Positions 42,701 to 50,697 are shown, counted from the first letter of the stretch. The stretch is DNA of 64,000 bases from Bacteroidales bacterium (GCA_016931855.1 JAFGDZ010000069.1:62001-126000); one strand, 5' to 3'. Translations and numbers: made by a program. Notes: generated by a model from the letters alone, not told the origin.

Positions 42701-42790
42701 CTTGTTCTTGAGCCATACTATGCCATTCCTTTCCAGCTTGGAGGATTCAAATCGGGTGTGTTTGGGCTGAACTTCTTACCGGGATGGTAG
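39734..42790 (+). CDS. Secreted M1/MA-like zinc metalloprotease domain + WD40-like propeller + outer-membrane barrel
   Basis: A 1018-residue protein with a signal peptide (about residues 1-23, ending STKAQ). The N-terminal domain has a gluzincin site HEMVHAFQ (H137, E138, H141) with a downstream LWMVEGMAEY supplying the third ligand Glu (E168). Residues ~190-590 contain PD40/TolB-type propeller repeats (ISPNGKYVAFYSEKD, WSPDSKQFAFVAF, WSPNGKTIVLSG, WSGDGSKLVFVTD, YSKDDEKILFLSN). The C-terminal ~370 residues resemble an outer-membrane surface-antigen-type beta-barrel, with alternating aromatic strands and a final strand ending GLNFLPGW. It would present a peptidase and propeller on one side of the outer membrane. 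Substrate unknown; the three-part architecture is inferred from motifs. Confidence 0.78.
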   Translation: MLQRIWVVISLVALLAIPESTKAQYFGRNKPLYKKFSYDVYQTPNFEIYHYFKSDSLVNALSQSAEKWYYMHQQVFGDTIKERNPIIFYANHADFQQTTAIMGSIGVGTGGVTEALKNRVIMPITETWAQTDHVLGHEMVHAFQFNSLINGDSTSLNSVRNLPLWMVEGMAEYLSIGSTDAQTSMWMRDAILNNDFPTLEDMTRYQHKYFPYRYGHAFWAFLGRTFGDSLINPIFKETAKRGYDYALRKYIGLDEKTFSVLWKKAYVDHYKDMMKDTVDKPVGKKILFEDNAGHINISPAISPNGKYVAFYSEKDLFSIDLFLADAHTGKIIKKLSSVIHQNEVDALNFIESAGTWSPDSKQFAFVAFSKGKNQLLIVDVEEDKLVNEIIIPGLPSFNYPAWSPNGKTIVLSGLKEGVNDLYAYNLESGAIEKVTNDPWCNVHPTWSGDGSKLVFVTDRPFSGTGMPDKGYYLAEVDIATKEITVHYNVFPNANNLNPVYSKDDEKILFLSNSDGFRNLFEYNIETGEVNRLTSILTGISGMTPLAPAMSIARNTGEVSYSYYFKANYSIYQAAETEFEKTPVEPSTVNFVASTLPPYNRAVKGIIDPHVNNLAEVKTQPVDSFKRVRFKPRFQLDYISNIGVGVSSSPMGAGMAGGVEMLFSDITGGHLLHTGLSLNGEIYDFGGQVTYVNRKNRVMWATTISHIPYSSGYYEFIDGAPVQTDQGLLDSDTINMYHIRTFETQIGGMVSFPLSQTMRLEASSALAWYNYRVDVFSHMYYNGYYGGSKRRKADAPDGFNIIRSHLAYVIDNSNFGIASPMKGTRIRIQGEKIFGEVDYWGTLADFRHYIFVKPISFAFRGYYNGRHGNRKGIDRIYPLFLGYPWLIRGYERGALSDQITQDPTKVNINQLLGEQMGIVNFEIRIPFTGPERLSLIKSSYFYTELAIFADAGIAWDRDHAPSLKWKPDSFDDRIPMVSTGISLRVNLFGMLVLEPYYAIPFQLGGFKSGVFGLNFLPGW

Positions 42791-42797
42791 GAGGAGA

Positions 42798-42909
42798 CGT
42801 GAAAGGTGAAACGTTAAAGGTGAAACGTTAAAGGTTAAAGGTGAGAAGTGAAACGTTAAAGGTGAAAGGTTAAAAGTGAAACGTGAGAAGTGAGAAGTGA
42901 AACGTGAAA
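42798..42909. repeat. Heptamer repeat block 8: sixteen perfect-phase VGTKARA units
   Basis: Sixteen contiguous 7-bp units fit [ACG]GT[TG]A[AG]A without exception: for example CGTGAAA, GGTGAAA, CGTTAAA, GGTTAAA, GGTGAGA, AGTGAAA, CGTGAGA, AGTGAGA. Positions 2, 3, 5 and 7 are invariant; positions 1, 4 and 6 vary. The array starts 8 bp after the stop codon of the preceding gene. Confidence 0.97.
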
Positions 42910-43028
42910 TGGAGAACGGAAGTCGTTGAGAAAAGCTAACTCAAGGCGAGGAAGCAAACGGTTCTTAGACGAGATTAAATGATTGGCTTACAAGTAAACA
43001 CATAACCGCCAACACACACCTTACTATA

Positions 43029-43062
43029 ATTGAACAATCAACTACATTGAACAATCAACTAC
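43029..43062. repeat. Perfect 17-bp tandem duplication
   Basis: ATTGAACAATCAACTAC occurs twice head to tail (43029-43045 and 43046-43062) in the 382-bp gap before hydG's terminator. The rest of the gap (42910-43028) holds nothing recognised. Confidence 0.9.
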
Positions 43063-43119
43063 TTGTAAAATGACCTGCTAAACAAATTAAACACCATACA
43101 CTAATAACTAAATACAGAA

Positions 43120-43157
43120 AAGTAGCCCCCTAGCGTTACGGCTAGGGGGCTGCTTTT
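43120..43157 (-). terminator. Rho-independent terminator of the hydG operon
   Basis: The stem AGTAGCCCCCTAGC / GCTAGGGGGCTGCT (one G-T pair) with a 6-nt loop lies about 16 bp past the hydG stop; on the minus strand the stem is followed by TTTTC. Confidence 0.85.
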
Positions 43158-43172
43158 TATAGATAGGTAACA

Positions 43173-44600
43173 CTAAAAGTACAAATCTCTCTCGCCCTGC
43201 TTAATACGCTCAATGCGGTTACGAATCTCTGCCACATTGGCTTGCGACTCAAGATCGACAAGAGAGCGCTCTATCAGTTTCCATCCTTTTTCCTGAACCT
43301 CAGGGGTAGCATAATCAATTAGATACTCTGTAAGGGTTAGCATGGCATTGGGCGAACAGAAACGCTTGATGAACCCCGGAACAGAGAACTCCATAAAGTG
43401 CTCACCCGTTCTACCCAAACGGTAGCATGCGGTACAAAACGATGGCAGGTAGTCATTATCAACTAAATCTTCAATAATCTCGCCCAACGAGCGGTTATCG
43501 TTAATCATAAACTGCTCACGGTTAAGGTTCTGTTCTTCATTCTTAGTTTGGGCATAAGAACCAAGCTCAAGCTTTGTTCCGCCATCAATTTGCGATACGC
43601 CAAACTGAATTACCTGACGGCGCACAGCAACCGACTCACGGGCAGTAAGTATCATTCCAGTATAAGGAACAGCAAGCCTAAGTATGGCTACTAGCTTCAC
43701 AAAATCGTCGTCGTTAACCACATACTCCGCAGGAGTATTAACCGATGATGCATCCTTAATACGGGGGAACGATATGGTGTGTGGCCCCACGTTGTAACAC
43801 GCCTCTAGGTGGTTGGTATGGCGCACTAAGCCTAGCACCTCGTAGCGCCAGTCGTAAAGACCAAACAGCGCACCAATACCCACATCGTCAAGTCCTGCCT
43901 CCTGTGCCCTATCGAGCGAGGTTAGGCGCCAGTTAAAATCCTTCTTCTTTCCCGAAAGGTGGTAATTGGTGTAAAAATCAGGATGATAGGTCTCCTGAAA
44001 AACCTGATAGGTTCCAATGCCCGACTCCTTAACTATTCTAAAGCCCTCAACATCTAGCGGAGCGGCATTAATATTCACCCTGCGTATCTCACCATTGCCC
44101 TTTTTCACCCCATAAACCAAGCGCACATTATCGGCAATAAACTCTGGTGAGTAGTCCTTATGCTCACCATAAACAAGAATAAGGCGCTTTTGCCCATTAT
44201 CCTCAAGTGCCTCAACCTCCTTAACCAGATCCTCGTCGGCAAGGGTCATGCGCACCGCATCCTTGTTGCTGGTTCTAAAACCGCAGTAGGTGCAGTTATT
44301 GGTGCACTTGTTGCCAATGTATAGCGGAGCAAAAAGCACAATACGATTCCCGTAAACCTTCTCCTTTAGGGTACGCGCACCTTGTAGAATCTCCTCAACC
44401 AGCTCTGGGTCGGTTGTGTTAACCAGCACCGCTGTTTCTTCAAGGTTTAAGCGCTCCTTGTTAAGCGATTTGGCTATGATTGCACGAACCCTTTCCCTTG
44501 TTGGTTTAGCGTTATTGATGTAATCCCAAATCTCCTGCGAATCGATAAACGGTTGCATTGGCTCATCGGCAATGCGGTACTTTTCTGGAGTGAATTTCAT
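43173..44600 (-). CDS. hydG: [FeFe]-hydrogenase H-cluster radical SAM maturase HydG
   Basis: A 475-residue radical SAM tyrosine lyase that supplies the CO and CN ligands of the H-cluster as an Fe(CO)2(CN) synthon. APLYIGNKCTNNCTYCGFR carries the CxxxCxxC motif (C99, C103, C106). The C-terminal auxiliary-cluster motif is FCTACYRLGRTGEHFM with a third Cys in IKRFCSPNA, which distinguishes HydG from the thiamine enzyme ThiH. ATG 44600 begins the conserved MKFTPEKYRIADEPM; 13 upstream codons are not family-like. It is the last gene of an operon with a TonB receptor and a TM1266-like regulator. Confidence 0.95.
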   Translation of the reverse strand: MKFTPEKYRIADEPMQPFIDSQEIWDYINNAKPTRERVRAIIAKSLNKERLNLEETAVLVNTTDPELVEEILQGARTLKEKVYGNRIVLFAPLYIGNKCTNNCTYCGFRTSNKDAVRMTLADEDLVKEVEALEDNGQKRLILVYGEHKDYSPEFIADNVRLVYGVKKGNGEIRRVNINAAPLDVEGFRIVKESGIGTYQVFQETYHPDFYTNYHLSGKKKDFNWRLTSLDRAQEAGLDDVGIGALFGLYDWRYEVLGLVRHTNHLEACYNVGPHTISFPRIKDASSVNTPAEYVVNDDDFVKLVAILRLAVPYTGMILTARESVAVRRQVIQFGVSQIDGGTKLELGSYAQTKNEEQNLNREQFMINDNRSLGEIIEDLVDNDYLPSFCTACYRLGRTGEHFMEFSVPGFIKRFCSPNAMLTLTEYLIDYATPEVQEKGWKLIERSLVDLESQANVAEIRNRIERIKQGERDLYF

Positions 44601-44682
44601 GGCTCTGTTTTTTTGTTGATGATTGGTAACAAACAGCACTCAAACCTATTGGCCAGCATTGCTTGAAATCAACCAGTATCAG

Positions 44683-47085
44683 TTAAAAATCAATTTTTAC
44701 TTTTACAAAGATGTTGCGACCCGCCTCTTGGCTTATTGCACCACGATTGGTTGCAAGGTGGTTACGATAGACCCTATCGCCAATATTCTCAACCCCGCCA
44801 AACAGCTGGGCTTTGGCAAATTTTAGGTTGATGCTTGACGAGCGCACCGTAAAATCGTAACGCGCATAGCCGCTAGTCTCCTTCTCGCCGGTTGCCACCT
44901 TGGTTTGGTCGGCAGCACCAACGGCTACCAGCTCCACACCAAAGTACTTTGGCAAGGTGTACCTAACACCAATACGCCCATTCATGGGAGGTATAAGCGG
45001 TAGGTTGGTATCATTCTCTGTATCCTCGCCCCTAACGTACGCACCAGCACCAAAAAGCACAAGGTTATGGTACACGTTATACTGAAAACCAAGGTCGAAG
45101 CCATAAAGCAAAGCCTTGCTAACGTTAGCGTTTATAAATGCGGCGATAGTATCGGTTGTTCCAGCATTAGCACCAGTGTTAAGCGTGTAAATAAACTCAC
45201 CGGGAGCCTCAACTATCATATCCGATATCCAATTTGAGAATAGGTTAACGGTAAAGCTAAAACGAGGCTTCCATACGCGGAAACCAAGGTCTAGGGCATA
45301 GCCCTTTTCTGGGTTGAGCTCTGGGTCGCCCAACCTAACAAAGTTGCCAAGGTCTATATACTTAAAGCGCTCCTCAAGCGATGGTGCACGGAACGAACGA
45401 CCAGCGCTTAAACTCAAGTCCATATCGCTGGTAAGCGAATAAATGGCGCCCACATTGGCACTCCACGAGAAATCGTTCACCGTTCCCTCCTCAAAAGTGA
45501 TTCGCTGGTTGGGAGGCGTATCATTCCTTACGCCATTCACAATTAGGTAGTCAATATCGTAAGCCCTATCGTTCTCAACCCGTATAGCATCAAACCTACC
45601 GCCAATGGTTAGCTTAAGGCGATTATCCATTAGCCTAAACTCATCCTGAACAAAAAAGCCTGCGCTACCAAATGTCGATTCTGGGTTTGGGGTTTCGCCC
45701 CTAACCATGTTATTGGTTTTAACAATATCACCATTGGTATTTAGGATATCAACCTTAATGTACTTTTCCCTCTGGGTGGTTAGCTTGCGCTGCCACGCAT
45801 CGATACCCGCAATTAGGTTATGCCCATTGGCAAAGTTCCAGTTTGACTGTACCTGTACGCTATGCGTGTTATGCTCGCCCGTTGGGGTAAAAAGCTGCGG
45901 AGTAACTATTTGGGTTGGGGTTGTGGTTACGGTGTTGGGCTTTAGCTCCACATCGCGCAGAATGTACTGATTAAAGTACTTAACGCTAAGTGAGGTTAAT
46001 GCCTCCGATAGGTTCTGAAACTCATACGAGGCAGAGAATAACCTACGATCGATATTAGTATAGGTTGCCTCAGCTGGCCCAGGAAACACTGCCCCGCCAG
46101 GTATTCCCACATCGTTGGCGCTATACTGCTGGAAGTTTAGCTTCACCACCTGATTAGCAAAGGGCTTTGCGCCCACCGATGCCGATAGGTTACCACCCTC
46201 AAACTGGCTATTAGGCAGCGTACCGCTAGGTGTTTTAAGGTTAGAAGCATCGTACATTGAGCCGCTTACGCGAGCATACCAACGCTCAGCTCCCGAGTTA
46301 AGAGTGAGCTTGCGAGTAAACAGTTCGTTTACCGTGCTATATCCGCTGTTTACTCCACCACCAAAGTAGAACTTGGAACCAAAGTAACCATCGCGGGTAA
46401 TAACATTAACAATACCGCCCATGGCACCAGTTCCATAAAGCGATGAGGTTGCACCCTTTACCACCTCAATACGCTCAACATCGTCGGGGTCAACCATGGA
46501 TAGGCCTGCCGTTAGGTCGGTAGCGGTTTCAACCCTGTTACCATCAACAAGGGTAACCAAGCGCTGCTCGCCCATTCCCCTAACGTTTACGCTGGTTGCC
46601 CAAACGCCATCGCCGCTAAGGCTAAGCCCAGGCTCATTCTGCAAAACATTGGAAATGGTTACTGCCGATGAGGCATCAATCTGCGTGCGCCCCACAATGG
46701 CCATGGGTGCAGCCACCTCTTTTAACTTCTGGTTTACGCGTAGGCTCGATACCACCACCTCGCCAAGGGGAATAACCTGCTCCGATAGTAAAATGGACAA
46801 ATCCATATCAGCAGAAACTGTAATAGATTTTGAGTAGCCGTTATACCCCACAGAACTTAGCACAAGCGTGTAGCGGCCATGCGGAATAGCGCTAAAGGCA
46901 AATGTACCCTGCAACGAGGTAACGGTTGAGTAGGTTTTGCCGCCCACCAGCTGCACGTTCACGGCGCTAAGCTTCTGGGTTGTGGTAGAATCGGCTACAG
47001 TACCCCACACGCGGGCAATCTGCGCAAATACCGAAACAAAACCTAAAAGTAGAAATGCAATGGAAAGGCTAATCTTCTTCGTCAT
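44683..47085 (-). CDS. TonB-dependent outer-membrane receptor in the hydG operon
   Basis: An 800-residue receptor: signal peptide (to about residue 21), carboxypeptidase-like regulatory domain (WGTVADSTTTQKLSAVNVQLVGG...GRYTLVLSSVGY), plug domain (about 110-225, with NEPGLSLSGDGVWATSVNVRGM and ERIEVVKGATSSLYGTGAMGG), and a 22-strand barrel ending in NIFVKVKIDF. It takes up a large or scarce substrate, classically iron chelates or cobalamin. It is not followed by a SusD-like gene, so a glycan substrate is less likely. It overlaps the TM1266-like regulator gene by 17 bp and is followed 82 bp later by hydG, so a link to iron supply for H-cluster assembly is a reasonable inference. Confidence 0.9.
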   Translation of the reverse strand: MTKKISLSIAFLLLGFVSVFAQIARVWGTVADSTTTQKLSAVNVQLVGGKTYSTVTSLQGTFAFSAIPHGRYTLVLSSVGYNGYSKSITVSADMDLSILLSEQVIPLGEVVVSSLRVNQKLKEVAAPMAIVGRTQIDASSAVTISNVLQNEPGLSLSGDGVWATSVNVRGMGEQRLVTLVDGNRVETATDLTAGLSMVDPDDVERIEVVKGATSSLYGTGAMGGIVNVITRDGYFGSKFYFGGGVNSGYSTVNELFTRKLTLNSGAERWYARVSGSMYDASNLKTPSGTLPNSQFEGGNLSASVGAKPFANQVVKLNFQQYSANDVGIPGGAVFPGPAEATYTNIDRRLFSASYEFQNLSEALTSLSVKYFNQYILRDVELKPNTVTTTPTQIVTPQLFTPTGEHNTHSVQVQSNWNFANGHNLIAGIDAWQRKLTTQREKYIKVDILNTNGDIVKTNNMVRGETPNPESTFGSAGFFVQDEFRLMDNRLKLTIGGRFDAIRVENDRAYDIDYLIVNGVRNDTPPNQRITFEEGTVNDFSWSANVGAIYSLTSDMDLSLSAGRSFRAPSLEERFKYIDLGNFVRLGDPELNPEKGYALDLGFRVWKPRFSFTVNLFSNWISDMIVEAPGEFIYTLNTGANAGTTDTIAAFINANVSKALLYGFDLGFQYNVYHNLVLFGAGAYVRGEDTENDTNLPLIPPMNGRIGVRYTLPKYFGVELVAVGAADQTKVATGEKETSGYARYDFTVRSSSINLKFAKAQLFGGVENIGDRVYRNHLATNRGAISQEAGRNIFVKVKIDF

Positions 47086-47332
47086 TCTTCTTATTCTTAA
47101 GTACTACCGATTTCACCTGAATACCCTTTAAACGGCCCATTTGACCGGTTAAGGAGCCAATCTCATCGGTTGTTCCTTCAAGAACAAGAGAAATAACGCT
47201 TTGCCCGTTGCTACGAGGCAAACCCTGACGCCCAATAATAATTAGTGAGTGCTTTGAGATGATGTCGTTCAGCTGCTGAACGTTTTCTTTACTCTCAACT
47301 AGGATAAGTGCGGTTCCAACTCTCTTTTCCAT
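47069..47332 (-). CDS. TM1266-like putative [FeFe]-hydrogenase system regulator
   Basis: An 87-residue ACT-like/NikR-C-like small protein. EKRVGTALILVESKENVQQLNDIISKH, then IIIGRQGLPRSNGQSVISLVLEGTTDEIGSLTGQMGRLKGIQVKSVV, matches the TM1266 family annotated as iron-only hydrogenase system regulator, which is typically encoded with hydrogenase maturases. No DNA-binding helix-turn-helix is visible, so how it regulates is unclear; ACT-like folds bind small ligands. It is the first gene of the operon with the TonB receptor and hydG, and has a good promoter. The C-terminus is Lys/Asp/Glu-rich (KKNDEED). Confidence 0.88.
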   Translation of the reverse strand: MEKRVGTALILVESKENVQQLNDIISKHSLIIIGRQGLPRSNGQSVISLVLEGTTDEIGSLTGQMGRLKGIQVKSVVLKNKKNDEED

Positions 47333-47442
47333 CAGACAACCTCTGGATTAGATTCTAATTTGATTTTGATTTGCTGCTTACACCTTGAAGTAGAACGCAT
47401 TCTGCTTCGCAGTCATAAACAGAAAGTCTGTTAATGAGATAA

Positions 47443-47473
47443 CAAAAGTACGGGTTGTTTTTTGATTTGCAAA
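47443..47473 (-). promoter_or_regulatory. Promoter of the TM1266-like / TonB receptor / hydG operon
   Basis: On the minus strand TACTTTTG (47450 to 47443) matches TAnnTTTG exactly and TTTG (47473 to 47470) lies exactly 19 nt upstream: both boxes fit the Bacteroidota consensus. An imperfect dyad AACAA-N9-TTGTT (plus-strand 47441-47459) overlaps the -7 box and spacer. Confidence 0.75.
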
Positions 47474-47608
47474 ATGATTTATGTCAGGAAATTTGCTTAG
47501 AATCCCTAAATCATCAGTAAGCAAAGCACCCTAAACCACTTTTAAAGTCAGAATAAAAGTATCAACCGAATGAGCAACAAAACATCCTGCATTTTTCCTC
47601 CACTTCTC

Positions 47609-47616
47609 TATCTTTG
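47609..47616 (+). promoter_or_regulatory. -7 element of the ABC transporter operon
   Basis: TATCTTTG matches TAnnTTTG 16 bp before the ATG at 47632; the -33 box at 19 nt is poor (CCTG). Confidence 0.45.
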
Positions 47617-47631
47617 CACAAACAACAGACT

Positions 47632-48603
47632 ATGCGAGTTAAACTAGCAGTTTTTGCACTAATCATCTCACTCCTCTCTGCTTGCCAAAGCAATCGGAAA
47701 GCAGAAAGTAGCACGGAACACTTCACCATTGCCACGCTTAAAGGGCCTTCGGCAATGGGAATGATTTGGGTTGTTGATAGCCTTGCCCAACTTGGAACCA
47801 ACGCCACAGGGAAAGCGGTAATCCTTAACGAGCCGCTACAGGTTAGGAAGATGATGCTTGAGGGCGAAGCCGATTTTGCTGTACTGCCCACCACCATGGC
47901 TGCCATTATGTACAACAAAAAGGTGGACTACCAGCTGCTTGCCATTCCCGTTTGGGGAACGCTTTACCTTTTTGGCAGCGATACCACCATACATACCTGG
48001 GAGCAGCTAAGGGGCAAGCGCATAAACGCCATGGCAAAGGGCATGACCCCCGATGTGCTATTCCGCTACCTATTGCAGCAGCACGGCATAAACCCCGAAA
48101 CCGATGTTACGCTCGACTACTCGTTCCCAACCCACATAGACCTAGCCAACGCTGTGGCAGCAAACCGCGCATCGCTTGGCGTAATATCCGAGCCGCTTGT
48201 AAGTCTGGTTGCCCACAAAAACCCTAGCGTTAAGGCAATAATGGACCTTAACAAGGAGTGGATTGAGGCTACAGGCATGGCCATGCCGCAAACCGCGCTT
48301 ATGGTTAAGCGCCAATTTGCCCAGCAGCACCCCGATGTGGTGAATCAGGTATCTGCGGCCTTTGCGCACTCAACCCAATGGGTAAACGCTAACCCCGTGG
48401 CCGCTGCCGAGCTAATTGTTAAGTACGATATTCTACCCAATGCCGCGGTTGCCCAGGCATCAATCCCTCGCTCAAACCTAAGCTACGTTTACGCTATCGA
48501 TATAAAAGAGCAAATAAATGGCTACCTTGAGCTGTTTTACAAAATGAATAGCGATATAGTTGGAGGAAAAGTACCCGATGATGGCTTCTACTACAAGAAA
48601 TAA
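47632..48603 (+). CDS. ABC transporter substrate-binding lipoprotein (NitT/TauT/ThiY-like)
   Basis: About 323 residues with a lipoprotein signal peptide (MRVKLAVFALIISLLSAC; Cys at 18). The mature part has a periplasmic-binding-protein fold of the NitT/TauT/SsuA/Thi5 type: FTIATLKGPSAMGMIWVVD, MMLEGEADFAVLPTTMAAIMYNK, WEQLRGKRINAMAKGMTPDVLFRYLL, and ASLGVISEPLVS. Relatives bind nitrate, taurine, alkanesulfonates or pyrimidines; the ligand here is undetermined. It overlaps the permease gene by about 26 bp. The ATG at 47632 is favoured over one 6 codons upstream because it begins the signal peptide and respects the -7 box. Confidence 0.85.
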   Translation: MRVKLAVFALIISLLSACQSNRKAESSTEHFTIATLKGPSAMGMIWVVDSLAQLGTNATGKAVILNEPLQVRKMMLEGEADFAVLPTTMAAIMYNKKVDYQLLAIPVWGTLYLFGSDTTIHTWEQLRGKRINAMAKGMTPDVLFRYLLQQHGINPETDVTLDYSFPTHIDLANAVAANRASLGVISEPLVSLVAHKNPSVKAIMDLNKEWIEATGMAMPQTALMVKRQFAQQHPDVVNQVSAAFAHSTQWVNANPVAAAELIVKYDILPNAAVAQASIPRSNLSYVYAIDIKEQINGYLELFYKMNSDIVGGKVPDDGFYYKK

Positions 48604-49336
48604 GCTGATAACTGCGCTCTCCATCCTCATTTTGATAGGAGTTTGGAAGATTGCTTCGGGGGTAATCGCCTCCGATTTGGTGCTACCATCGCCAGAGCAC
48701 ACGCTTGCAAGCACATGGCACCTGCTTATATCTCCCGATTTTTTGCTGATTGTTGGAGCCACAATATCACGGGGCGTTCTGGGCTTTATCCTATCCTTTA
48801 TCCTTGGGCTGGCCATTGGAATACTAGCGGGCATGAGCAGCGGTTTCAACGCATTTTTTAAGCCCATTCTGGTAACCATCCGCTCCATCCCCATTATTGC
48901 GCTAATACTACTGGCGCTAATTTGGCTTCAGGTTGATATGGTTCCCGTTTTCATTGCCTTCTTAACCATGTTCCCCTTTATTTGCACCAATGTAATAGAG
49001 GGTATAAAAAACGTTGACCCCGATTTGGTTGAGATGGCGCAAACCTACCGCATATCCCGTTCACGTATTGTAAAGGAGGTTTACATTCCGGCAATCACTC
49101 CCTATATTTTTAGCGGAGCATCAAGCGCAATGGGCATTGGCTGGCGCGCCATTATTATTGGCGAGGTGCTTAGCCTTCCCCAAATGGGCATTGGTACCTT
49201 TATGCAGAATGCCCAAACCTACCTTAAGGTTGATGTGGTTATTGCCTGGACCATTGTTGCCGTTGTTATAAGCTACCTTTTTGAAGTAATAATCCGCCGC
49301 ATTGAGCGTGCCATTGTAGTTTGGAAGAAACCATGA
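48578..49336 (+). CDS. ABC transporter permease (NitT/TauT-like)
   Basis: A ~252-residue inner-membrane permease with about six helices. The EAA loop is DLVEMAQTYRISRSRIVKEVYIPAITPYIFSG (about residues 154-185), the ATPase-docking motif of the NitT/TauT class. Two adjacent ATGs (48578, 48581) follow a GGAGG at 48562; both are possible. It overlaps the binding-protein gene at its start and the ATPase gene by an ATGA overlap at its end. Together the three make one importer. Confidence 0.9.
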   Translation: MMASTTRNKLITALSILILIGVWKIASGVIASDLVLPSPEHTLASTWHLLISPDFLLIVGATISRGVLGFILSFILGLAIGILAGMSSGFNAFFKPILVTIRSIPIIALILLALIWLQVDMVPVFIAFLTMFPFICTNVIEGIKNVDPDLVEMAQTYRISRSRIVKEVYIPAITPYIFSGASSAMGIGWRAIIIGEVLSLPQMGIGTFMQNAQTYLKVDVVIAWTIVAVVISYLFEVIIRRIERAIVVWKKP

Positions 49337-50040
49337 GCCTAACCATACAAAACCTAAGCAAGGAGTTTAACGGTGTTACCCTTTACAACGATTTTAGTAT
49401 CGATATAAAAGAGGGTACCATAACTTGCATACTTGGCCCATCGGGATGCGGAAAGACTACGCTGCTAAACATGATTAGCGGCACGCTAAAACCCGACCAA
49501 GGAACCTTTACTGGCTTTGATGGCAAAGTGCAATCGTACATTTTTCAGGAACCCCGACTACTCCCGTGGAAAACCGTTGAGCAGAACCTAGCCTTTGTGC
49601 TTAACCACATTGAGGATACCGAGACCAAGGAGAAGCTAATTAAGCAGTTCTTGCGCCTTGTTGAGCTAGATAAGTACTCCCACTATTACCCATCGCAGCT
49701 TAGCGGAGGAATGAAGCAACGGGTAGCCATTGCCCGTGCCTTTGCTTACCCATCGGATATAATCCTTATGGATGAACCACTTAAAACCCTCGACTTTAAG
49801 CTTAAGCAAACGCTAATGAAGGCCTTTGGCAAGCTGTGGCAGCTAGATAAGCGCACCGTGCTGTTTGTTACTCACGATGTTGAGGAGGCGCTTACCCTAG
49901 GCAACGATATCTACCTATTTAGCAAGCAACCCGTTACCATAAAACAGAAGTTCACCATTAACACCCCTATTGCAGAACGAAGCATTGATTCCGATGAACT
50001 TGTACAACTAAAAAGGAATATACTACGTGAGATGGATTAG
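49333..50040 (+). CDS. ABC transporter ATP-binding protein (NitT/TauT-like)
   Basis: A 235-residue ATPase with Walker A GPSGCGKTT, Q-loop YIFQEPRLLPWKTV (the LLPW text is typical of NitT/TauT ATPases), signature LSGGMKQR, Walker B DIILMDEP and switch THDVEEAL. The usual F-G-A-L-D D-loop context reads LKTLD here. The ATG at 49333 overlaps the permease stop as ATGA; the TTG at 49321 is inside the permease. It powers import by the preceding permease and lipoprotein. Confidence 0.93.
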   Translation: MSLTIQNLSKEFNGVTLYNDFSIDIKEGTITCILGPSGCGKTTLLNMISGTLKPDQGTFTGFDGKVQSYIFQEPRLLPWKTVEQNLAFVLNHIEDTETKEKLIKQFLRLVELDKYSHYYPSQLSGGMKQRVAIARAFAYPSDIILMDEPLKTLDFKLKQTLMKAFGKLWQLDKRTVLFVTHDVEEALTLGNDIYLFSKQPVTIKQKFTINTPIAERSIDSDELVQLKRNILREMD

Positions 50041-50049
50041 ATGCTTTCA

Positions 50050-50697
50050 CTACTCCTTTAATCGCTCATAGCCCACGTAAATACGCCAAACACCCAGCAC
50101 TATTAGTATCACTGCACTAATAGGGAATCCACCCGTACTACTAAGCGTCAGTAGGATAAACACGGAGCCCAGAATTGCTAGGGTGTAACCAATAGTTAGG
50201 TTTTGCTTGCCGCTATTCTTAATCTGAACCTTGAGCATTTCGCTATCACTCTTATCAATGGCGAGGTTTTCCTCAAGTTTTTCGGTAATTTCCCCTTCTT
50301 CAAAACCCTCCTTTTTAAGGTAGGTCATGTACTCAAAGGCGCTCTCTTTAAGGTTATCGTTCTCGTTGAGAATTGCGAAGATATCAACCCCATTCTCACG
50401 CAAATCGAGCTTGATGCTCTCAATGGACTCTCCTTCCTGAATGCGCTCCTTAACGTGATCCTGCATCTCATAAAGAGACATCTCGGCATAGTTGGGCCGT
50501 TCTGGCTCATCCTTTTTTACACCCACTAGAAAATCGGTAATAAGCAGAGCTTCAGCATTCATCCCCCTTCCTAAAAGTTCCTTCTGTAGCAAGGGAATTG
50601 CATCCAGACGTAAATCCTGTGGGCGTTGTGCTATTTGGAGCAGTTTCTCATTGGATACGCCTTGGTAGTAGGCCTCAATATCATTCAAATTACTCAT
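50050..50697 (-). CDS. Uncharacterised protein with coiled N-terminal part and two C-terminal membrane helices
   Basis: A 215-residue protein. Residues 1-165 are hydrophilic, acidic and helical (LNDIEAYYQGVSNEKLLQIAQRPQDLRLDAIPLLQKELLGRG at the start, then several Glu-rich helices), with a hint of repeated ~30-residue units. Two hydrophobic helices follow (about 172-188 and 192-208). The start pattern PQDLRLDAIPLLQKELLGR resembles that of Bacteroidota proteins with no assigned role. It is convergent with the ABC operon, only 9 bp away. No function is proposed. Confidence 0.7.
   Translation of the reverse strand: MSNLNDIEAYYQGVSNEKLLQIAQRPQDLRLDAIPLLQKELLGRGMNAEALLITDFLVGVKKDEPERPNYAEMSLYEMQDHVKERIQEGESIESIKLDLRENGVDIFAILNENDNLKESAFEYMTYLKKEGFEEGEITEKLEENLAIDKSDSEMLKVQIKNSGKQNLTIGYTLAILGSVFILLTLSSTGGFPISAVILIVLGVWRIYVGYERLKE

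Noticed and set aside
43173-44600. ThiH (thiamine synthesis) instead of HydG
   Set aside because: The C-terminal auxiliary-cluster motif FCTACYRLGRTGEHFM and the third Cys are HydG-specific, and the gene sits with a hydrogenase regulator.
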